Of a DNA stretch of 64,000 nucleotides, positions 61,551 through 64,000 are shown piece after piece. The DNA is from Nocardioides panzhihuensis (GTDB lineage: Bacteria; Actinomycetota; Actinomycetes; Propionibacteriales; Nocardioidaceae): contig NZ_JACBZR010000001.1 of NCBI RefSeq assembly GCF_013408335.1, positions 1,984,001 through 2,048,000 of the forward strand. Reading direction: 5' to 3'. How positions within the stretch are numbered: the stretch's first letter is position 1; the number at the start of each line of letters is the position of its first letter. The notes beneath the pieces are model-generated. The model saw only the letters and a program-made list of their open reading frames with translations, was not told where the DNA came from and searched no databases. A program made the position numbers and the translations under genes.

Positions 61551-62749
61551 CAGAAGAGCACCTCGAGCCACTCCTCTTCCTCGGCGTCGCCGGCGCGCGA
61601 GTCGAGCGTGTCCACCTCGGGGTCCTCGCAGCAGGCGTCGACCGCCGTCTGGAGCAGCGCGAGCTCGGCCTTGGCGGCGGGCTCGCCGCGGAGCTCGGCG
61701 ACGAACTCGGTGACCAGGTCGATGTCGCGCCGGGGCTGGGACGGGTCCGGTCGCGACAGCGCGCCGAGCACCGGCGCGGTGGACTCGAACCCGAGCACGA
61801 GGGTGTGCGGGAAACGCCGCCGCAGACGCTCCATGGCCTGGGCCGGGCGGATCCGGTCGGTCAGGGTGATCTGCAGCCACGACTGCTCGTTGACCTCGTG
61901 GCGGGGGTCGCCCAGCAGCTCCTCGAGCGTGCCCCGCAGCCTGGCCAGCGTCCGCGGGACCGGCGCCTCCACGAACTCGCTGGCGACGAAGCCGGACTCG
62001 TCGAGGTCGATGAGCCACGACCCCTTGAGCTGGTTGGCCTCGGAGAAGGAGTAGGCGAGCGGGGAACCGCTGTAGCGCACGGTCTCGGTGATCGTGTGGC
62101 GGCCGTGGAGGTGACCGAGAGCGGCGTAGGAGATGTCCTCGAAGAGGCTGGCCGGCACCATCGACACACCACCGACGGAGATGTCGCGCTCGGAGTCGGA
62201 CGGCTCCGCCCCGGTGACGAAGGCGTGGGCCATCACCACGCTGCGGCCGCCTCTGCCTTCGAGGTCGGCGCGGACCCGGCGCATGGCCTCTCCGAGCGCT
62301 GCCTGGTGGGAGCGGGACTCCAGTCGCCACGACGCCTTGGCTGCGTCTGGGTCGAGGTAGGGGAGACCGTAGAAGGCGACCTCGCCGTTCTCGTCGGGAA
62401 GCATCACCGGGCGGCCGACTCCGGCCAGGTCGGTGCGGATGAAGATGCCGGCGGCGTCGATGAGCTCGGAGCCGAAGCCGAGTCGCTGGGCCGAGTCGTG
62501 GTTGCCGCTGGTGATGACGACCTTCGCACGCGAGGCCGCAAGCCGCGAGAGCGCCTCGGAGGCGAGCCGCACCGCGTCGACCTGCGGAAGCGCACGGTCG
62601 TAGATGTCGCCGGAGACGCACACCACGTCGACGTTCCCCTGCTCCACGACGGAGAGGAGATGGTCGACGTACGCCGCCTGGTGCCCGAGCATGCCCTCCC
62701 GGTGGAAGGACCGGCCCAGGTGCCAGTCGGAGGTGTGCAGGATCCGCAT
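61550..62749 (-). CDS. sbcD: SbcD, nuclease subunit of SbcCD
   Basis: 399 residues from the ATG at 62749, chosen because a TAGTTT box ends seven bases before it. Metallophosphatase motifs: TSDWHLG near the start, SGDIYDRALP, SGNHDS and HLHGRHT. It supplies the Mn2+-dependent exonuclease and endonuclease activity; SbcC provides ATP-driven gating. The gene is first in a two-gene unit. Confidence 0.94.
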   Translation of the reverse strand: MRILHTSDWHLGRSFHREGMLGHQAAYVDHLLSVVEQGNVDVVCVSGDIYDRALPQVDAVRLASEALSRLAASRAKVVITSGNHDSAQRLGFGSELIDAAGIFIRTDLAGVGRPVMLPDENGEVAFYGLPYLDPDAAKASWRLESRSHQAALGEAMRRVRADLEGRGGRSVVMAHAFVTGAEPSDSERDISVGGVSMVPASLFEDISYAALGHLHGRHTITETVRYSGSPLAYSFSEANQLKGSWLIDLDESGFVASEFVEAPVPRTLARLRGTLEELLGDPRHEVNEQSWLQITLTDRIRPAQAMERLRRRFPHTLVLGFESTAPVLGALSRPDPSQPRRDIDLVTEFVAELRGEPAAKAELALLQTAVDACCEDPEVDTLDSRAGDAEEEEWLEVLF

Positions 62750-62756
62750 GTAACGA

Positions 62757-62762
62757 AAACTA
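62757..62762 (-). promoter_or_regulatory. -10 box of the sbcDC operon
   Basis: TAGTTT on the minus strand, seven bases before the sbcD ATG; leaderless start predicted. Confidence 0.5.
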
Positions 62763-62787
62763 TCGGTGACCACGGACATTCGAGCCT

Positions 62788-62814
62788 GCGACCCGCGACG
62801 AGGTCGCGGGTCGC
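62788..62814 (-). terminator. Terminator between pepN and sbcD
   Basis: A 12-bp perfect stem (62788-62799 with 62803-62814) and loop GAG, 17 bases past the pepN stop. Confidence 0.75.
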
Positions 62815-62830
62815 GGTGCTCGTGCCCGTC

Positions 62831-64000
62831 TCAGGTGCGCGGATAGGTGATCTTGATCGCCAGGTGGCGCTGCAGGTTGTCGGCAGCATCGGAGACCCGG
62901 CGGCGTACGCCCGGGTCGAGACGGTGTCCTGAGCTTGTCGAAGGGTCCTGCTTGACGACCGCCCGAGCGGCGACGATCGTCTCCTCGGTCACCGAGCCGC
63001 TCGGGAAGAACGCCTCGGCGGCCTCGGCGAGGCTCCACCCGGACCGCTTCTCGGCGGTGGCCGGAAGCTCGTCGAAATAGCGCTCGACATAGCTCTCGGT
63101 GAGCTCGGCCGGACCGCTCCAGAACGCTCGCCCGGCGGCCAGGATGTCGTAGTTGGGCAGGTCGGTCTCGCCGGTGAACACCGACCAGCCGTACGCCTTC
63201 GCCTCCGCGTCGGGAATGCTGACCAGGGCGCCCGTGTGGTGGATGCGGGCGTCGTTGGCGGGCTCCGCGTCGTACGCGGCCTGCAGCTCCTCGCGGGTCG
63301 CCGAGCCGATCTCGGCGAGCTTGGCGAGGATGCGCCAGCGCAGGTCGAGGTCGGTCTCGATGCCGGCCGGGGGAGTCGCCAGCCACTCCCGCAGCAGCGA
63401 CTCGGAGCGAGCCGAGCGGATCGCCGCGCGGTAGGCGGACAGCTGCAGCTCGGAGCCGGGAGCGACCTCGGCGAGCTTGCGCAGCGCAGCATCGTGGAGC
63501 CGCTCACGGGCACCCTCGGGCGCCAGCGGGACCACAGAGCCGAACAGCCACGGCATCGTACGCCTCGGGGTGTCCTCGAGGTCCTCGATCGGCAGGGACG
63601 CCTCGGCGACGTCGATGACGTCGGCCGGGTCGACCGCGGCGTTGAACCAGGCGCTGCGCAGGTTGTTCCACACGCCTGCGCGCAGGCCGTCGTCGGTGAT
63701 CGAGGCGATCGAGCCCTTCAGCGCCTGCACGGTCTCCCAGTCGGGGATCGCCGCGGCCCAGGTGTCGTCGTACGGGTCGAGCACGACGGCGTTGGCGGCG
63801 ACCTTCAGCGGCGTCTGGTCGCCGTTCACCGTGATGTCCTCGGTGGTCCAGCTGGTGCCGTTGAGGATGGCCGCGCGGAACGTGTGGGAGCGGTCGGCCG
63901 GGTGCAGTGAGGGCGCGGTGCGGTTGACGACCATCTTGGCCGGGTCCCAGGAGAGCGTGTCCGGCCCGGCGGTGAGCAGCCACTGGGCGGTGAAGGTGTC
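62831..64000 (-). CDS. pepN: Aminopeptidase N (M1), C-terminal part (partial)
   Basis: The frame is open to the window edge, with 389 codons shown. The visible region is the helical ERAP1_C-like domain found in actinobacterial PepN (including VVLDPYDDTWAAAIPDWETV and WFDELPATAEKRSG-like YFDELPATAEKR). The zinc site HEXXH lies upstream, outside the window. Near the end the residues QDPSTSSGHRLD are encoded by a short repeat shared by many genomes. It removes N-terminal residues from peptides in the cytoplasm. Confidence 0.88.
   Translation of the reverse strand, partial: DTFTAQWLLTAGPDTLSWDPAKMVVNRTAPSLHPADRSHTFRAAILNGTSWTTEDITVNGDQTPLKVAANAVVLDPYDDTWAAAIPDWETVQALKGSIASITDDGLRAGVWNNLRSAWFNAAVDPADVIDVAEASLPIEDLEDTPRRTMPWLFGSVVPLAPEGARERLHDAALRKLAEVAPGSELQLSAYRAAIRSARSESLLREWLATPPAGIETDLDLRWRILAKLAEIGSATREELQAAYDAEPANDARIHHTGALVSIPDAEAKAYGWSVFTGETDLPNYDILAAGRAFWSGPAELTESYVERYFDELPATAEKRSGWSLAEAAEAFFPSGSVTEETIVAARAVVKQDPSTSSGHRLDPGVRRRVSDAADNLQRHLAIKITYPRT
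62923..62949. repeat. Short REP-like repeat inside pepN
   Basis: Contains GTCCTGAGCTTGTCGAAGG, a very common dispersed repeat in GC-rich genomes. Its core GAGCTTGTCGA also occurs near 4294, 4313 and 6737. It is read in frame in pepN. Confidence 0.65.

Noticed and set aside
61551..62621. Extension of the sbcC frame upstream through sbcD
   Set aside because: The Arg/Pro-rich extension overlaps sbcD in another frame; the conserved start MRLHHLEV is at 61550 with an ATGA overlap.

Overview
The window is a GC-rich chromosomal segment from an actinobacterium, most likely Nocardioides or another Propionibacteriales genus. That placement is an inference from three things: gene order shared with mycobacteria in two blocks, very high GC at third codon positions, and many starts placed 6-8 bases after a TANNNT -10 box (leaderless mRNAs). 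There is no plasmid, prophage or CRISPR signature.

Layout. 1-2810: end of a ParA-type ATPase gene, a small hypothetical, scpA, scpB and rluB (chromosome segregation and rRNA modification). 2811-8240: an accessory stretch that splits the usual rluB-cmk order. It holds a threonyl-tRNA synthetase paralogue without editing domains, preceded by a Thr-codon leader peptide and a terminator hairpin (a textbook attenuator). It also holds a DUF222/HNH gene of the 13E12 type bracketed by palindromic repeats, and an AraC regulator with a VOC protein. 8262-12204: tyrA, cmk, plsC and der. 12201-17146: a TrmB/LuxR-type regulator divergent from a large secreted subtilase. 17203-24131: small regulators, VOC and YCII proteins, gluconokinase/GntR, tRNA-Pro(GGG), and an AraC/oxidoreductase pair. 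24305-30173: a complete fructose PTS (ptsH, fruA, fruK, fruR, with ptsI divergent). 30254-33530: small membrane protein, SRPBCC protein, aldolase-type PLP enzyme, L,D-transpeptidase lipoprotein.

33674-39325 carries jetA-jetB-jetC, the three SMC-complex subunits of a Wadjet/MksBEF system. The nuclease gene jetD is absent on both sides. 39338-46276: cation/proton antiporter, gamma-glutamyltransferase family protein, a second DUF222/HNH gene with its own repeat copy, a DUF1048 protein and a Tat-exported cholesterol-oxidase-like GMC flavoenzyme.

46545-58523 is a conserved actinobacterial block matching the order of M. tuberculosis Rv1822-Rv1832: two CBS-domain membrane proteins, a CDP-alcohol phosphatidyltransferase-like protein, DUF881, sbp, DUF881, gcvH, a GarA-like FHA protein, ftsR-type merR, DUF151, a second merR, then gcvP behind a glycine riboswitch. 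58629-64000: sbcC and sbcD, and the 3' part of pepN, all on the minus strand.

The items most worth following up are the JetABC set without JetD, the attenuated ThrRS paralogue, the palindromic repeats around the DUF222/HNH genes (with a related 53-bp repeat built into the jetB reading frame), and a CTCAA-N7-TTGAG palindrome shared by the FHA/merR promoters.
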